Source of the DNA: Bosea sp. OAE506
Lineage (GTDB): Bacteria; Pseudomonadota; Alphaproteobacteria; Rhizobiales; Beijerinckiaceae
Direction of reading: 5' to 3'
Assembly (NCBI RefSeq): GCF_040546595.1
Contig: NZ_JBEPOB010000001.1
Coordinates: 1,179,001 to 1,243,000, forward strand
Length of the DNA: 64,000 nt
A program made the translations under genes and the position numbers. Below the pieces are notes generated by a model. It saw nothing but the letters and a program-made list of their open reading frames with translations. It had not been told where the DNA came from and ran no database searches. Within the stretch, counting starts at the first letter, position 1. Every line of letters begins with the position of its first letter. Positions 29,167 through 38,451 of this stretch are shown here, piece after piece.

Positions 29167-30363
29167 ATGCTTGTCGACGATCCGTTCCGCTGCTTCGTTC
29201 CCTACCCGCAGGCGCCCGTGAAAAACGCGCCGACCGGCCCTCTCGCGGGGCTGACGCTGGCGGTGAAGGACCTTTACGACGTCAAGGGCTACCCGACGGG
29301 GGCCGGCTCGCCGCTGGTTCTGGCCCAGTCGGGCATCAAGACCAAGACCGCGCCGGTGGTGAAGGCGTTGCTCGAAGCCGGCGCCCGCTTCGTCGGCAAG
29401 ACCCATACCGACGAGCTCGCCTTCTCGCTCAACGGCAAGAACGCGCATTTCGGCTCCCCCATCAACCCGGCGGCGCCCGACCGCATCACCGGCGGCTCTT
29501 CGTCCGGTTCGGCGGCGGCTGTCGCCGGGCGGCTCACCGATATCGGGCTCGGCTCCGATACGGGCGGCTCGGTGCGGGCGCCGGCGAGCTATTGCGGCCT
29601 GTTCGGCATCCGCCCCAGCCATGGCCGGATCTCGCTGAAGCGGGCCTGGCCGCTGGCGGATAGCTTCGACACGGCCGGCTGGTTCGCGCGGGACGGCGAG
29701 GTCTTCGCCCGCGTCGGCGAGGTGCTGCTCGGCACGGACAAGGTCTCCCTGCCGGTGAAGCCGCGGCTGCTGCTGGCCGACGATCTCTTCGCCCAGGCGG
29801 TGCCGGAGGCCGAGACGATCCTGCGCAATGTCGTCCAGCGCATCGTGCCGCAGCTCGGTGAGCCCGAGACGGTGAAGGCGGTGCGCGATCTCGATGCGCT
29901 TTACTGGGCCTTCCGCTGGCTGCAGGGCCGCGAGGCCTGGGCCGCCGATGGCGCGCTGATCGAGCGCCTCGCCATGCCGCTGGGGCCCGGCGTCGCCGAG
30001 CGCTTTGCCTTCTCCAAGGCGATCACCGATGCCGACCACGCCAAGGGCGAGGCCGTGCGCAAGGCCTTCCGGACGCGGCTGGCGAAGCTGCTCGGTCAGG
30101 ATGGCGTGCTGATCCTGCCGACGGTGCCCGACATCGCGCCGCTGGTCAGCGCGCCCGAGGACCAGCTCGACGATTTCCGCAACCGGGCGCTGCGCCTGCT
30201 TTGCCTCGGTGGCCTTTCCGGCTTCCCGCAGGTGAGTGTGCCGGTGGCGCGCCGCGAGGGTGCACCGCTCGGCCTGTCGCTGCTCGGGCCGAAGGGCTCG
30301 GACAAGTCGCTGATCGCCTTTGCCACGACCTTCGAGCGCGCTGCGCGGGTGCGGATCGCGTGA
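29167..30363 (+). CDS. Amidase signature family hydrolase, nitrile cluster
   Basis: This 398-residue amidase has the Ser-cisSer-Lys triad: Lys34 in TLAVKDLYDVKG, the Ser in GGSSSGSAAAVAG, and the nucleophilic Ser in GSDTGGSVRAPASY. It hydrolyses carboxamides to acids and ammonia. Placed just before nitrile hydratase, it can use the amide that enzyme makes. The ATG at 29167 is chosen because AGGGGG overlaps the end of the preceding gene at the right distance; a GTG at 29158 is the alternative. At 398 residues it is shorter than many amidases (about 460-500), with a compact C-terminal half. Confidence 0.92.
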   Translation: MLVDDPFRCFVPYPQAPVKNAPTGPLAGLTLAVKDLYDVKGYPTGAGSPLVLAQSGIKTKTAPVVKALLEAGARFVGKTHTDELAFSLNGKNAHFGSPINPAAPDRITGGSSSGSAAAVAGRLTDIGLGSDTGGSVRAPASYCGLFGIRPSHGRISLKRAWPLADSFDTAGWFARDGEVFARVGEVLLGTDKVSLPVKPRLLLADDLFAQAVPEAETILRNVVQRIVPQLGEPETVKAVRDLDALYWAFRWLQGREAWAADGALIERLAMPLGPGVAERFAFSKAITDADHAKGEAVRKAFRTRLAKLLGQDGVLILPTVPDIAPLVSAPEDQLDDFRNRALRLLCLGGLSGFPQVSVPVARREGAPLGLSLLGPKGSDKSLIAFATTFERAARVRIA

Positions 30364-30376
30364 ACCGGCCCCTCTT

Positions 30377-30483
30377 AGCCCTCATCCTGAGGAGCTGCGA
30401 AGCCGCGTCTCGAAGGATGGTCCAGAGCGCGCTGGAGCCTCCTTCGAGACGCGGGCTTGCGCCCGCTCCTCAGGATGAGGGCT
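30377..30483. repeat. Family A intergenic palindromic repeat, copy 4
   Basis: It runs from agccctcatcctgaggagct to gctcctcaggatgagggct, with cgtctcgaaggatgg and ctccttcgagacg as the inner arms. It separates the amidase gene from nitrile hydratase alpha, all on the plus strand. Confidence 0.85.
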
Positions 30484-30512
30484 GAGGTCTTAAAGTCCGA
30501 AGGGAGAGCGGC

Positions 30513-31154
30513 ATGAGCGGCCACCACCACCATCACGACCACGATCACGACAACCACTTCACGCCGATCGAGGCGCGGGTGAAGGCGCTGGAATCGCTGA
30601 TGGTGGCGAAGGGCTATGTCGACCCCGCTGCGCTCGACGCCATCGTCGACACCTATGAGACGAAGATCGGCCCGCGCAACGGCGCCCGCGTCGTGGCCCG
30701 CGCCTGGGTCGATCCTGATTTCGCGGCGCGGCTGAAGGCCGACGGCACGGCCGCTGTCGCCGAACTGGGCTTCGGCGGGCGCGGCGGCGAGCACACCGTC
30801 GCCTGCTTCAATACGCCCGACGAGCACAACCTGATCGTCTGCACGCTGTGCTCCTGCTATCCGTGGCCGCTGCTCGGCCTGCCGCCGGTCTGGTACAAAT
30901 CGCCGCCCTATCGATCCAAGGCGGTGCTCGATCCGCGCGGCACGCTCGCCGATTTCGGCCTGACGCTGCCGGAAGGCCAGCGCATCCGCGTCTGGGATTC
31001 GACCGCCGAGACGCGCTTCCTCATCATTCCGATGCGCCCGGCCGGGACGGAAGGCTGGTCCGAGGAAAAGCTCGCTTCCATCGTCAACCGCGATGCGATG
31101 ATCGGCACCGGGCTGCCCCGCGTGGAGGATGCCGACAGGGGGACTGCGTCATGA
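30513..31154 (+). CDS. nthA: Nitrile hydratase alpha subunit, cobalt-type, with His-rich N-terminus
   Basis: Nitrile hydratase adds water to a nitrile to give an amide. The 213-residue alpha subunit carries the metal centre [11 protein letters not shown], with Cys110, Cys113, Ser114 and Cys115 as ligands. Thr in the CTLCSC motif is characteristic of cobalt enzymes, while iron enzymes have Ser. The N-terminus is unusual: [16 protein letters not shown] contains eight His in the first 15 residues. AGGGAG precedes the ATG. The stop overlaps the beta-subunit start (ATGA), which ensures coupled, equal synthesis. Confidence 0.97.
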   Translation: MSGHHHHHDHDHDNHFTPIEARVKALESLMVAKGYVDPAALDAIVDTYETKIGPRNGARVVARAWVDPDFAARLKADGTAAVAELGFGGRGGEHTVACFNTPDEHNLIVCTLCSCYPWPLLGLPPVWYKSPPYRSKAVLDPRGTLADFGLTLPEGQRIRVWDSTAETRFLIIPMRPAGTEGWSEEKLASIVNRDAMIGTGLPRVEDADRGTAS

Positions 31155-31810
31155 ACGGCGCCCAGGATCTCGGCGGGCAGATGGGTTTCGGCCCGGTGCG
31201 GCCGGAAACCGACGAGCCGATCTTCCATGCCGAATGGGAGAAGCGCGTGCTGGCGATCAATGTCGCCGCCGGTGCCATGGGCGTCTGGACGATCGACGGC
31301 ATCCGCGCCGCCCGCGAGAGCCTGCCTCCGGCGCAGTATCTCTCCTCCTCCTATTACGAGATCTGGCTCGCCGGACTGAACCGGATGCTGGTCGAAAAGG
31401 GCTTCGTCACGCCCGCGGAACTGGAGCAGGGCCAGCCGCTCGCGCCGGCGAAGGCGCCCAAGCGCGTCCTCAAGGGCGATGAGGTCGCCAGCGTTCTGCG
31501 CCGCGGCTTCCCCTATGAGCGCGAGGCGGAGGCCCCGGCGCGCTTTGCCGTCGGCGACGCGGTCCGCACCATCATGATGCACCCGCAACACCACACCCGC
31601 TTGCCGCGCTATGCCCGCGGCAAGCAGGGCGTGATCGAGCGGATCACCGGCTGCCATGTTTTCCCCGATACCGGCGCGCAGGGGCTGCCGGAGACGGCGC
31701 AATGGCTCTACACGGTCGTCTTTACCGGTCCCGAACTTTGGGGGCGCGACGCCGACCCGACATCGACCGTCTCGATCGAGGCCTGGGAGAGCTATCTTGA
31801 ATCCGCGTGA
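31151..31810 (+). CDS. nthB: Nitrile hydratase beta subunit
   Basis: The 219-residue subunit starts [20 protein letters not shown], the invariant beta N-terminus that wraps around alpha. [20 protein letters not shown] is the shared helical segment and [20 protein letters not shown] lies in the SH3-like C-terminal domain. Together with alpha it forms the (alpha-beta)2 enzyme. It overlaps the alpha gene by four bases, and the accessory gene begins inside its 3' end. Confidence 0.97.
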   Translation: MNGAQDLGGQMGFGPVRPETDEPIFHAEWEKRVLAINVAAGAMGVWTIDGIRAARESLPPAQYLSSSYYEIWLAGLNRMLVEKGFVTPAELEQGQPLAPAKAPKRVLKGDEVASVLRRGFPYEREAEAPARFAVGDAVRTIMMHPQHHTRLPRYARGKQGVIERITGCHVFPDTGAQGLPETAQWLYTVVFTGPELWGRDADPTSTVSIEAWESYLESA

Positions 31811-32180
31811 CCTCGCGACGCTGGCCGGCGACACCCCCATCCCGCGCGACGCCGGGGGCCCGGTCTTCGCCGAGCCCTGGCAGGCGATGGTCTTCGCTCT
31901 CGTCGTGCAGCTGCAGGAGCGCGGCGTCTTCACGGCGGACGAATGGGCGCAGGCGCTGGGTGCGGAAATCCGCGAGGCGCTGGCCAAGGGGGGCTGCCGC
32001 GACGGCTCGGATTATTACGAGCGCTGGTGCGAGGCGCTGGAGCACCTGCTCATCGAGAAGGGGCTGGCCTCGCATGACGGCGTCGATGCCCTCGCCGCCT
32101 CCTGGGCACGCGCCGCGGAAGCGACGCCGCATGGCACGCCGATCCTGCTCGAGAACGACCCGCAGCGGCGGATCGCCTAA
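31797..32180 (+). CDS. Nitrile hydratase accessory protein (p14K/NthE-like cobalt loading)
   Basis: This 127-residue protein resembles the N-terminal half of the beta subunit (FAEPWQAMVFALVVQLQERG, then YYERWCEALEHLLIEKG), as do the small activators that insert cobalt into alpha by subunit exchange. The probable start is TTG at 31797, inside nthB, because GGGAG lies seven bases before it and the frame overlaps the beta stop by 14 bases. The frame is open further upstream to 31656, but that portion is only a shadow of nthB. A family B repeat follows. Confidence 0.88.
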   Translation: MNPRDLATLAGDTPIPRDAGGPVFAEPWQAMVFALVVQLQERGVFTADEWAQALGAEIREALAKGGCRDGSDYYERWCEALEHLLIEKGLASHDGVDALAASWARAAEATPHGTPILLENDPQRRIA

Positions 32181-32209
32181 AGCACGCTGACTTTAGCCGG
32201 AAACGCACC

Positions 32210-32303
32210 GTCATCCCGGACAAGCTGCGAAGCAGCGCCGCTCCGGGATCCATCGTAGCGCTCCGGAGCCCTCCGATGGATCCCGGGTCAAGCCCGGGAT
32301 GAC
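32210..32303. repeat. Family B intergenic palindromic repeat
   Basis: It starts gtcatcccggacaagctgcg and ends tcaagcccgggatgac, with inner complementary tccgggatcc and ggatcccgg segments. It lies between the convergent nitrile hydratase accessory gene and the aminopeptidase gene. Confidence 0.65.
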
Positions 32304-32350
32304 GGCGTGGTTTCCGAGAAAACGCCGCACGTCCGGCGATTAGCCTCGCC

Positions 32351-33607
32351 TCAGGCCCATTCGCCCTTGCGGAAGACCGGGACGCGGCGGCCGTCGGCGT
32401 GGACGCCGTCGATGTCGACGAGGTTCGAGCCGATCATCCAGTCGATATGGATGAAGCTCTTGTTGCCGCCCTGGGCCGCGACCTGCTCGGGCGTCAGCTT
32501 GCCGCCGTCGAGGAAGCACTTCGAATAGCACTGGCCGAGCGCGATGTGGCAGGAGGCGTTCTCGTCGAAGAGCGTGTTCAGGAACAGGATGCCGCTCTTC
32601 GAGATCGGGGAGGAATGCGGCACCAGCGCCACCTCACCAAGGCGCCGCGCGCCCTCGTCGGTGTCGAGCACCTTGGCGAGCACATCGGCACCGCGGCTCG
32701 CCTTCGACTCGACGATACGGCCGCCTTCGAAGCGGACCTGGATCTCGTCGATCAGCGAGCCCTGATAGGAGAGCGGCTTGGTCGAGGAGACGTGCCCCTC
32801 CACCCGCAGCGCATGCGGCGTGGTGAAGACCTCCTCGGTCGGGATGTTGGGATTGCAGGTCACGCCGTTCTTGGCGGTCGAGGCGCCGCCCTGCCATTCA
32901 TGCCCGTCGGCGAGCCCAACGGTCAGATCGGTGCCCGGCCCGGTGAAGTGCAGGGCGTGGAAGCGCTGGCCGTTGAGCCATTGCGTGCGGCTGCGCAGCG
33001 TCGCGTTATGCGTGGCCCAGGCCGCGACAGGGTCCCCGCTCTCGACGCGCGAGGCAGCGAAGATCGCATCCGCGAGCTTGCCGACCGCCACCTCCTCGGC
33101 GTCGCCGGGGAAGACGCGCCGGGCCCAGGCGGCCGTCGGATAGGCCAGGATGTTCCAGTTGATGTCGAAGCCGGCGATCTTCTCCAGCGCCGGCTGATAG
33201 GCGACCGAGTTCGCCTTGCTGGCGCGCGAGACCTTGGCCGGGTCCTGCTCCGCCATCATCATCGGGTCGTCGCCGACGATGGCCAGCCGCGCGGTGTTGT
33301 TGGCGAAGGCCTTGGCGACGCCCTCATGCAGCCAGCCGGCGGCGCGGTCGAAACTGTCGTCCCGGGCATAGCGGTAGCGCGCCAGCGTCAACTCCTCGTC
33401 GGAGAGGATCGGCGTCACCAGCCCGGCGCCGGCCTTGTAGGCGTGCTCGGCGATCTTTCGCACCAGCGGCAGCGCCGTGACGGGGGCGGTGAGAAACAGG
33501 TCCTGCCCGGGCTGGAGGTTGAGCCCGACACGCACGGCGGCCTGGGCCAGCCGGTCGAGCTTCTCGGGGTCGATCGAAATGGGAAGGCCGCGCTGATGAA
33601 TGGTCAT
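32351..33607 (-). CDS. M29-family aminopeptidase
   Basis: The 418-residue protein starts at the ATG at 33607 (MTIHQRGLPISIDPEKLDRL). It is a leucyl/thermophilic aminopeptidase of the AmpS/PepS type: GLNLQPGQDLFLTAP at the N-terminus, and the metal site made by GGRIVESKASRGADVL, FLNTLFDENASCHIALGQ and FIHIDWMIGS near the C-terminus, where Glu, His and Asp bind two metal ions. It removes N-terminal residues from peptides in the cytosol. It is divergent from the diaminopropionate ammonia-lyase gene. The frame extends to 33769 without support. Confidence 0.94.
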   Translation of the reverse strand: MTIHQRGLPISIDPEKLDRLAQAAVRVGLNLQPGQDLFLTAPVTALPLVRKIAEHAYKAGAGLVTPILSDEELTLARYRYARDDSFDRAAGWLHEGVAKAFANNTARLAIVGDDPMMMAEQDPAKVSRASKANSVAYQPALEKIAGFDINWNILAYPTAAWARRVFPGDAEEVAVGKLADAIFAASRVESGDPVAAWATHNATLRSRTQWLNGQRFHALHFTGPGTDLTVGLADGHEWQGGASTAKNGVTCNPNIPTEEVFTTPHALRVEGHVSSTKPLSYQGSLIDEIQVRFEGGRIVESKASRGADVLAKVLDTDEGARRLGEVALVPHSSPISKSGILFLNTLFDENASCHIALGQCYSKCFLDGGKLTPEQVAAQGGNKSFIHIDWMIGSNLVDIDGVHADGRRVPVFRKGEWA

Positions 33608-33734
33608 GGGGACGCCTGGTCTGGTGATGTCGGGCGAATCTAGTGCAGGGCTGAGCATCCGCCAATGGACCGGCCCGCCCCGCGGATGCAGGATGGCGCC
33701 GCACTGCCCTCGCGTCGACGACCCAGAGATCCCG

Positions 33735-34910
33735 ATGTTCCTGCTCAACACCCATCCCGACCATCGCAAGCCGCTCCTGCCGGAGGATGCCGAGGTCCTC
33801 GGCGCCGCGGGCGCCCTCTTAGTCGAGGCCCAGCTCCGTCACCGGGCGAACTACGCGGTGACGCCGCTGCACGACCTGCCGGGCCTGGCGGCGCAGCTCG
33901 GCGTGGGCGCGATCCAGGTCAAGGATGAGGGGCACCGGCTCGGTCTCGGCAGCTTCAAGGCGCTGGGCGGATCCTATGTCGTCGTCAGGCTGGTGCTGGA
34001 GGAGGCCGCGCGCCGGCTCGGGCGGCCGGTCGAGATCGGCGAGCTGCAGTCACCGGCCGTGAGGGAGGTCGCGGCCTCGCTGACCTTCTCCTGCGCCACC
34101 GACGGCAATCATGGCCGCTCGGTCGCGCAGGGCGCGCAGCTCGTCGGCGCACGCGCCGCGATCTTCGTCCATTCCGGCGTCAGCGAGGAGCGGATCGCTG
34201 CCATCGCCCGCTTCGGCGCGACGATGATCCGGGCGGAGGGCACCTATGACGATTCGGTGGCGGGGGCCGCGCGCGTCTCGGCCGAGAAGGGCTGGACGGT
34301 GGTCTCCGATACCTCCTGGCCGGGTTATGAGCGCATCCCCGGGCTGGTGATGCAGGGCTATACGGCGCTCGTCGCGGAGTCGCTGCGCCAGATGAAGGAG
34401 CCGCCGACGCATGTCTTCGTGCAGGTCGGCGTCGGCGGCATCGCCGCGGCGGTGGCAGCGCATTTCGCGCTGGTGCTGGGCGAGGCACGACCGGTTTTCG
34501 TCGCGGTCGATCCGGCGCGGGCGGCCTGCATGTTCGCCAGCGCGCAGGCGGGAGCGCCGGTGAAGGCGGATGTCGGCGAGCCGACGGTGATGGCGATGCT
34601 CGACTGCTACGAGCCTTCGCTCGTCGCCTGGCGCATCCTGTCGCGGGTGGCGGACGCCTTCATGACGGTCGAGGACGAGGATGCGGTGGCGGTGATGAAC
34701 CGGCTGGCGCGCCCCGTGGGCGACGATCCGGTCGTGGTTGCCGGAGAGAGCGGCGGGGCGGGGCTCGCCGGGCTGATCCGGGCGGCCGGCGATCCGGCTG
34801 TCCGGGCGCAGCTGAAGCTCGACGCGACCTCGCGCGTCTTCGTCGTCAACACCGAGGGCGCGACCGATCCGGCGCGCTATGCCGAACTGGTCCACGGCCT
34901 GGCCGCCTGA
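33735..34910 (+). CDS. dpaL: Diaminopropionate ammonia-lyase
   Basis: The 391-residue PLP enzyme converts 2,3-diaminopropionate to pyruvate and two ammonium ions. Lys75 in GLGSFKALGGSY is the Schiff-base Lys. CATDGNHGRSVAQGAQLVG is the phosphate and substrate loop shared with threonine dehydratases, and DTSWPGYERIPGLVMQGY is characteristic of the ammonia-lyase subgroup. The C-terminal GESGGAGLAGLI binds the cofactor phosphate. The start is the ATG at 33735 (MFLLNTHPDHRK). Neighbours (aminopeptidase, gamma-glutamyltransferase, peptide-binding protein) suggest degradation of peptides or conjugates containing this unusual amino acid. Confidence 0.9.
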   Translation: MFLLNTHPDHRKPLLPEDAEVLGAAGALLVEAQLRHRANYAVTPLHDLPGLAAQLGVGAIQVKDEGHRLGLGSFKALGGSYVVVRLVLEEAARRLGRPVEIGELQSPAVREVAASLTFSCATDGNHGRSVAQGAQLVGARAAIFVHSGVSEERIAAIARFGATMIRAEGTYDDSVAGAARVSAEKGWTVVSDTSWPGYERIPGLVMQGYTALVAESLRQMKEPPTHVFVQVGVGGIAAAVAAHFALVLGEARPVFVAVDPARAACMFASAQAGAPVKADVGEPTVMAMLDCYEPSLVAWRILSRVADAFMTVEDEDAVAVMNRLARPVGDDPVVVAGESGGAGLAGLIRAAGDPAVRAQLKLDATSRVFVVNTEGATDPARYAELVHGLAA

Positions 34911-35050
34911 TCTCTTTTATCCGGCATGACTTGCCGTCATGGCGCCCGCACGGTTGGCGCACGGGGCGGGCTTGTTCGCTCTGGCCTAAGCTCCCGCCGC
35001 GCGCCGGCCTGCAGGGCGGGCGCAACCTGGCCTTCGAGGGGAATTTAAAG

Positions 35051-36649
35051 ATGACCGTTGCCGCAGAAGTGCCTTACCGTACGCAGAACTGGACGCTGGG
35101 CAAGCCGATGGCGAGCGGGCGCAACGGCGTCGTCGTCTCGCAGAACCGCGAGGCGGCCGAGGCCGGCGCCGCGATCCTGGAGGCCGGTGGCAATGCGGCG
35201 GATGCGGCGGTGGCGGCCTGTTTCGCGCTGGCCGCGGTCGAGCCCTGGAACAGCGGGCTTGGGGGCATCGGCTTTGCGGTCGTGCTCAAGGCCAATGAGA
35301 CCACGGCGAAGGTCGTTGATTTCGGCCCTGTCGCGCCGCGGCGCGCCGATCCGTCGTCCTACCCGCTGACGGGCGCGATGAAGAACGACCTCTTCACCTG
35401 GCCCGAGGTGGTGGGCGACGTGAATATCCACGGCCCGCTGTCCTTCGTGATTCCGTCCTCCGTCGCCGGCTACGCCAAGCTGAAGGAGAGCTTCGGGACG
35501 GCGATGCCGGTCGCCGATCTGCTGGCGCCGGCGATCACGCTCGCCAAGCGCGGTCTGGCGCAGGACTGGTACACGACGCTCAAGGTTTCCTCCTCGGCCG
35601 CCGTGCTGCGGCTCTACGCGGAAAGCGCGCGGATCTATCTGCCCAACGGCCTGCCGCCGGTGCCGCCCTATCAGGGCAAGCCGGGTTTCTTCCGTCTCGG
35701 CAACCTTGCCTCGACGCTGGAGCGGCTGGCTTCGGCCGGGCTCGACGATTTCTACAAGGGCGAGATCGCCGGCCGGCTCGTCGCCGACATCAAGGCGCTG
35801 GGCGGCGTCGTCGATGCGCAGGACCTCGCGGCGTGCCGGGCGATCGTGCGGGACGCGCCGACGATCGACTGGCGCGGCACCCATCTCGTCCACACCGCCG
35901 GCGGGCTGACGGCTGCGCCGACGCTGGAAGCGGTGGTGGAGGGCATGGACGCGACGCGGCCCGGTCCCGGGGGGCCCGACGCGGCCTGGTTCGCCAGTCT
36001 GTCGCGGGTGATGCGCGAGGCCTATGCGAGCCGGCTCGAAGGGCTGGGAGCCGCGAAGGCGGCTACGGAGCCCGGCGACACCTGCACCACCCATCTGACG
36101 GTGGTCGATGGCGAGGGCACGCTGGTCACGGTGACGACGACGCTGCTCTCCTCGATGGGCAGCCGCGTCGTGCTGCCCGACACCGGCGTGCTGATGAACA
36201 ACGGCATGATGTGGTTCGATCCGCGCCCCGGCAGCGCCAATGCGATCGCGCCCGGCGCCCGGCCGCTCTGCAACATGTGTCCGGTGATCGTGACGCCGAA
36301 GGCGGGCTCCGGCCCGCGCTTCGCCGGCGGCGCCTCGGGCGGGCGACGCATTCTTGCCAGCGTCTACCAGATGCTGGCCTGGACGGTGGATTTCGGCATG
36401 GGGCTGGAGGAAGCCGCGCATCGGCCGCGCATCGACGTCTCGGGTCCGGACCAGACCAGCGCCGATCTGCGCCTGCCGGCGGACACGCTGGCGGCGCTGG
36501 AGGCGGCCGGGCCGGTCGTTGTGGTCGAGCACGGCGTGCTGCCGATCAACTTCGCCTGCCCCAACCTCATCCGCGTCGATGCGGATGGGGCGGAAGGGGT
36601 CAGCGACGTGATCTCGCCCTGGTCGGCTGCGGTCGCGGCGAAGGGCTGA
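35051..36649 (+). CDS. Gamma-glutamyltransferase-family Ntn hydrolase, second copy
   Basis: This 532-residue protein starts at the ATG at 35051 (MTVAAEVPYRTQNWTLGKPM) after GAGGGGAAT. It has the GGT N-terminal motif AILEAGGNAADAAVAACFAL with GLGGIGFAVVL, and the self-cleavage site TCTTHLTVVDGEGT, where Thr346 should be the nucleophile. The Ser-Ser-Met stretch TLLSSMGSRVVLPDTGVLMN completes the active site. No signal peptide is evident, so it is probably cytosolic, unlike classical periplasmic GGT. It differs clearly from the first copy at 27.6 kb, which has a divergent nucleophile context, so the two likely have different substrates. Confidence 0.92.
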   Translation: MTVAAEVPYRTQNWTLGKPMASGRNGVVVSQNREAAEAGAAILEAGGNAADAAVAACFALAAVEPWNSGLGGIGFAVVLKANETTAKVVDFGPVAPRRADPSSYPLTGAMKNDLFTWPEVVGDVNIHGPLSFVIPSSVAGYAKLKESFGTAMPVADLLAPAITLAKRGLAQDWYTTLKVSSSAAVLRLYAESARIYLPNGLPPVPPYQGKPGFFRLGNLASTLERLASAGLDDFYKGEIAGRLVADIKALGGVVDAQDLAACRAIVRDAPTIDWRGTHLVHTAGGLTAAPTLEAVVEGMDATRPGPGGPDAAWFASLSRVMREAYASRLEGLGAAKAATEPGDTCTTHLTVVDGEGTLVTVTTTLLSSMGSRVVLPDTGVLMNNGMMWFDPRPGSANAIAPGARPLCNMCPVIVTPKAGSGPRFAGGASGGRRILASVYQMLAWTVDFGMGLEEAAHRPRIDVSGPDQTSADLRLPADTLAALEAAGPVVVVEHGVLPINFACPNLIRVDADGAEGVSDVISPWSAAVAAKG

Positions 36650-36660
36650 CCGGCAATAGC

Positions 36661-36741
36661 GTCATGATCGGGCTTGACCCGACCATCTCGAAAACCAGCG
36701 CCATCTGGTCATGAGATTCCCGGGTCAAGCCCGGGAATGAC
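36661..36741. repeat. Family B intergenic palindromic repeat
   Basis: It starts gtcatgatcgggcttgaccc and ends gtcaagcccgggaatgac. It is closely similar to the copy at 949 and lies between two convergent genes. Confidence 0.65.
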
Positions 36742-36759
36742 ACTGTCTGCTAGCGCCCG

Positions 36760-38340
36760 TCACACCCGCTTCAGACCCCAGGGATAGGGCGCCGAGCCCT
36801 TCTGCATGCCGGTCAGGGTCTTGCGATAGGCGGTGCGGATCATGAAGACGCCGAGCGGGATCGTCGCGGTGTCCTCGAGTGCGAGGCGCCCCAGTGCCGA
36901 CGCGGCCTTCTTCTGGCCGGCCTCGTCGGGCGCGTAGAGCCATTCTTCGGCCAGCGCTTCCGCCTTGGCGCTGTCGTACCAACCGAACCAGCCCTTCGCG
37001 CCCTGGCCGCGCACCAAATAGGACAAGGCCGGGTTGCTCCAGCCCATCGCCGAGCCGGTGGTGTGGAAGATGCTCCAACCGCCCTTTTCGACCGGCTCGC
37101 GGCTGTTGCGGCGCTGGATCACCGTGCCCCAGTCGCTGGCGACGAAATCGACATTCATGCCGATGCTCTTGAGCAGTTCGTAGGTCACGTCGCCGAGCGG
37201 GCCGATGTCGGGGAAGTCGGTCGGGCTGATGATGACGACCTTCTCGCCCTTGTAGCCGGAGTCCTTGAGGGCCGCCTTCGCCTTCTCGACGCTCTGGGGC
37301 ATCAGGTCTTCCTGCTCGCCGTCATAATAGGGCGTGCCGCGGAACCAGAGATTGCGCGAGGTCTTCCAGACCGAGGTGTCGTCGCCCTGGGTGGCGCGCA
37401 TATAGTCTTCCTGGTTCACCGCCATGCGCACGGCGGCGCGCACCTTCGGATTGTCGAAGGGCGGTTGCAGGTGGTTCAGCCGCATGATCGCGCCGCGGCC
37501 AGCCTCGTCGGTGACCTCGCGGGTGATGTCGGCGCTCTTGGCGAGCATCGGCTGGAGATCGCTGAGCGGCCTCTCCCACCAGTCGACCTCGCCTTTGATC
37601 AGGGCGTTCGCGGCGGTGGCCGGATCGGGCAGGATCTGCCATTCGACGCGCTTGAAATTCGCGACCTTGCCGCCGGCATTGCGGCTGGGGGGCTCGGCGC
37701 GAGGCTTGTAGGCCTCGAACTTCTCATAGGCGACCTTGCTGCCCGAGACATATTCTGCGGGCAGGAACCGATAGGGGCCGGAGCCGACGACCTCGGTGAT
37801 CTGCTTGGTCGCTTCGGTGGTGGCCAGGCGCTCGGGCATGATGAACAGGGGCGAATCCGCCTTGGCGAGCACGTCGAGCATCATCGGGAAGGCGCGGGTG
37901 AGCTTCAGCTCGAAGGTGCGGTCGTCGATCGCTGCCGAGGACTCGATCACCTTCGCCAGGAGCTGTCCGTAGGGGTCGCGCTGGACCCAGCGCTTCAGGC
38001 TCTGCAGGCAGTCGGCCGGCTTGACCGGGACGCCGTCATGGAAGGAAAGCCCGTCGCGCAGCTTGAAGCGCCAGCTTTTTCCGTCGGGTCCAACCTCGTG
38101 GCTCTCGACCATCTGCGGCTGCGGCTTGCCGGCCAGATCGAGCCCATAGAGCGTGTCGTAGACATAGTAGCCGTGGTTGCTGGTCACGGTCGCCGTCGTC
38201 CAGACCGGATCGAGCGCCGTCAAATTCGCCTGCGGCACGAACTTCAGCGTGGTCGCCGACTGGGCCGCGGCGCGGCCGATGGCGGCGGGACCGGCGAGCG
38301 TCAGGGCGGTCGCGCCCTTCAGGAATGTGCGGCGTCTCAT
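36760..38340 (-). CDS. Peptide/oligopeptide ABC transporter substrate-binding protein (orphan)
   Basis: This 526-residue family-5 solute-binding protein starts at the ATG at 38340 after GAGGGGGA. The signal MRRRTFLKGATALTLAG has the twin-arginine pattern RRxFLK. The mature part shows LTALDPVWTTATVTSNHGYY, GLSFHDGVPVKPADCLQSLK and the usual long C-terminal lobe with MPQSVEKAKAALKDSGYKGE. It binds a peptide, opine or nickel-like ligand in the periplasm. No permease or ATPase gene is adjacent, so it must share components encoded elsewhere. The neighbouring amidase on the same strand upstream suggests a linked amide substrate. Confidence 0.92.
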   Translation of the reverse strand: MRRRTFLKGATALTLAGPAAIGRAAAQSATTLKFVPQANLTALDPVWTTATVTSNHGYYVYDTLYGLDLAGKPQPQMVESHEVGPDGKSWRFKLRDGLSFHDGVPVKPADCLQSLKRWVQRDPYGQLLAKVIESSAAIDDRTFELKLTRAFPMMLDVLAKADSPLFIMPERLATTEATKQITEVVGSGPYRFLPAEYVSGSKVAYEKFEAYKPRAEPPSRNAGGKVANFKRVEWQILPDPATAANALIKGEVDWWERPLSDLQPMLAKSADITREVTDEAGRGAIMRLNHLQPPFDNPKVRAAVRMAVNQEDYMRATQGDDTSVWKTSRNLWFRGTPYYDGEQEDLMPQSVEKAKAALKDSGYKGEKVVIISPTDFPDIGPLGDVTYELLKSIGMNVDFVASDWGTVIQRRNSREPVEKGGWSIFHTTGSAMGWSNPALSYLVRGQGAKGWFGWYDSAKAEALAEEWLYAPDEAGQKKAASALGRLALEDTATIPLGVFMIRTAYRKTLTGMQKGSAPYPWGLKRV

Positions 38341-38451
38341 GGGAGTCCCCCTCGGTCGATGGGTCGGTGGCGGCATCGGACACGGGCGTGGCGAGGCCTG
38401 TCTTGGACGTTCCTGCCCCTCCCGGGGCAGGCTGACGGATCGGCTTTGGTC

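Noticed and set aside
27394-30039. An 881-codon minus-strand frame across the GGT homologue and amidase
   Set aside because: Antisense shadow of two genes with intact catalytic motifs.
30525-30560. A synthetic His-tag in the nitrile hydratase alpha gene
   Set aside because: The His run is mixed with Asp and Asn codons and is in a natural chromosomal context, so it is a native His-rich tail.
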